Positions 6,570 to 7,506 of a stretch of 7,506 nucleotides of DNA are shown piece by piece. The translations under genes and the position numbers were made by a program. Source of the DNA: Bacteroidota bacterium (GTDB lineage Bacteria > Bacteroidota > Ignavibacteria > SZUA-365 > JAADGX01); NCBI GenBank assembly GCA_024276335.1, contig JAJRXL010000314.1, positions 1 to 7,506 of the forward strand. The letters are read 5' to 3'. Every line of letters starts with the position of its first letter. Positions within the stretch are counted from its first letter, which is position 1. The notes under the pieces were generated by a model that searched no databases, was not told the DNA's origin, and was given only the letters and a program-made list of their open reading frames with translations.

Positions 6570-6625
6570 TTTTACCAGGGCTCTTCCCTCTGTGTGGCAG
6601 GAGGATATTTCCGGAGGTGGTAAAA
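6570..6625. repeat. Inverted repeat TTTTACCA / TGGTAAAA
   Basis: Perfect 8-bp arms at 6570-6577 and 6618-6625 enclose 40 nt that contain a further possible CCTC/GAGG pairing. It begins 25 nt beyond the helicase stop codon on the minus strand. It could be a 3' hairpin protecting or ending the helicase message, but no T run follows the outer stem. Confidence 0.4.
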
Positions 6626-6650
6626 AGCCAGTTTCCCTCATTACTTCGAT

Positions 6651-7505
6651 TCAGTGCCTGCCGCGGGTACGTTTCCCGTTGAATGAGCGGGCGATAGTGC
6701 GCCGTGGGCGTCCACCGCCACCGTTCCTGCGACCGGAGTTCTTCGGAGCGGGTTGGCTGGACCGAAAGGCCGCATCGCAATGATAGGCGTGTTCCATCTC
6801 GGCGGGTACCGGCTTGCCCAGCAGACGTTCGATATCGCGCAAATAGGCCCGGTCTTCGGCGCTGCAAAACGAAATGGCGGCGCCGTCTGCTCCCGCACGA
6901 GCGGTGCGTCCGATACGATGCACGTATGTTTCCGCTTCGACGGGAAGGTCGTAGTTGATGACGTGGGTAATGTCGTCCACGTCCAGTCCTCGTGCCGCCA
7001 CGTCGGTAGCGACGAGCACCCGGAAGCGGCCCTGCTTGAAGCCGTCCAGCGCCTTGGTGCGGACGGCCTGGCTCTTGTTGCCGTGGATGGCGGTGCCGCT
7101 GATCCCCGTGTCGCATAGTTTCTTTAAAACCCGGTTGGCAGTGTGCTTCATCTGGGTAAAAATAATGGCCTTATTGATCCGGGGATCATTTAACAGGGAG
7201 ACCAGCAGGGCATCCTTGTTTCGTTTTCCTACGAAGAGAACCTTCTGGGCAATGCTTTCCACTGCCGGTTCGTCCGGCGTGATGGTTACGCGCACCGGGT
7301 CGTGGACCATGCTATGAGCCAGCGACACCATTTTCGACGGCATCGTGGCCGAGAAGAACAGGGTCTGGCGCTCGGCCGGTATGTGCGACAACAATCTTTT
7401 GATGTCGGGGAAAAAGCCCATGTCGAGCATCCGGTCTCCCTCGTCGAGAACAAAGACTTCCACCTCGTCAAGGTGGATGAATCCCTGCTGCATCAGGTCG
7501 AGTAA
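6651..7505 (-). CDS. rhlE: RhlE-type DEAD-box ATP-dependent RNA helicase (5' end missing)
   Basis: This is the C-terminal 284 or so residues of a DEAD-box helicase, an ATP-driven enzyme that remodels RNA duplexes in ribosome assembly or mRNA turnover. The frame stays open to the window end, reading LLDL before the Met at 7493, which matches the GRLLDLM interior of the family. The true start lies outside, with motifs Q, I and Ia missing. Visible are motif II as DEGD (7434-7445), motif III SAT (7344-7352) and motif IV IIFTQMKHTANRV. The AIHGNKSQ segment typical of RhlE, motif V VLVATDVAARGLD and motif VI HRIGRTARAG (6891-6920) follow. A short Arg/Gly-rich basic tail probably aids RNA binding. 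The Ala-to-Gly change in motif II is unusual, but the two Asp and the Glu are kept. The gene is convergent with the kinase gene. Confidence 0.93.
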   Translation of the reverse strand, partial: LLDLMQQGFIHLDEVEVFVLDEGDRMLDMGFFPDIKRLLSHIPAERQTLFFSATMPSKMVSLAHSMVHDPVRVTITPDEPAVESIAQKVLFVGKRNKDALLVSLLNDPRINKAIIFTQMKHTANRVLKKLCDTGISGTAIHGNKSQAVRTKALDGFKQGRFRVLVATDVAARGLDVDDITHVINYDLPVEAETYVHRIGRTARAGADGAAISFCSAEDRAYLRDIERLLGKPVPAEMEHAYHCDAAFRSSQPAPKNSGRRNGGGGRPRRTIARSFNGKRTRGRH

Positions 7506-7506
7506 A

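Larger units (their letters stand above)
6293..6650. other. Intergenic region between convergent genes
   Basis: No supportable gene on either strand. Just after the kinase stop there are two short hairpins, CCACC/GGTGG (6298-6302/6314-6318) and GGGGC/GCCCC (6318-6322/6331-6335). They share a base at 6318 and so may exclude each other, and neither has a T run. Further on lie the bipartite stem-loop at 6464-6500 and an inverted repeat at 6570-6625. The palindromes GGATATATCC (6527-6536), CCACGTGG (6535-6542) and GAATATTC (6562-6569) also occur here. Confidence 0.6.

Noticed and set aside
6496..6783. Plus-strand frame of 95 codons after the kinase
   Set aside because: It overlaps the helicase gene on the other strand and shows no family features.

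Overview
The window reads as chromosomal DNA from a Gram-negative bacterium with an outer membrane. It encodes an OmpA/TSP3 outer-membrane protein and a lipoprotein with a haem motif. Two promoter-like sites, one in front of the tRNA and one in front of the histidine kinase leader, resemble the Bacteroidota-type pattern (TTG, about 20 nt, TAnnTTTG). A member of the Bacteroidota/FCB assemblage is therefore my best guess. This is inference: no taxonomic marker gene is present.

Region 1 (1-4170, plus strand) is a tightly packed, probably translationally coupled block of four genes. They are the C-terminal three-quarters or so of a 5'-nucleotidase/UDP-sugar hydrolase-family protein (cut by the window start), a small lipoprotein with a CX4CH c-type haem motif, a TrmH/SpoU-family RNA 2'-O-ribose methyltransferase, and a large outer-membrane protein (beta-barrel, about ten TSP3 calcium-binding repeats, OmpA peptidoglycan-binding domain). 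The junctions are a 1-nt gap, a 4-nt overlap and an 8-nt overlap. Three products are predicted to be exported to the periplasm or outer membrane; the methyltransferase is the cytoplasmic exception.

Region 2 (4171-4930) holds tRNA-Lys(CTT) with its own promoter-like site and a good intrinsic terminator. It is followed by about 560 nt without a convincing gene. That stretch contains a dispersed-repeat-like 20-mer, nested dyads, a strong promoter candidate preceded by a 10-bp-spaced direct repeat, and a leader of roughly 260 nt with several potential hairpins and competing pairings.

Region 3 (4931-6292, plus) is an orphan membrane PAS sensor histidine kinase with no response regulator beside it.

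Region 4 (6293-7506) is a convergent intergenic region with hairpins and palindromes. After it comes a minus-strand RhlE-type DEAD-box RNA helicase, cut by the window end, whose motif II reads DEGD instead of DEAD.

Most of the window is ordinary housekeeping and envelope sequence. The items most worth checking are the structured leader upstream of the kinase, the DEGD helicase, the CX4CH lipoprotein lacking a distal Met, and the recent duplication inside the TSP3 array. I see no clear undescribed multi-gene system.
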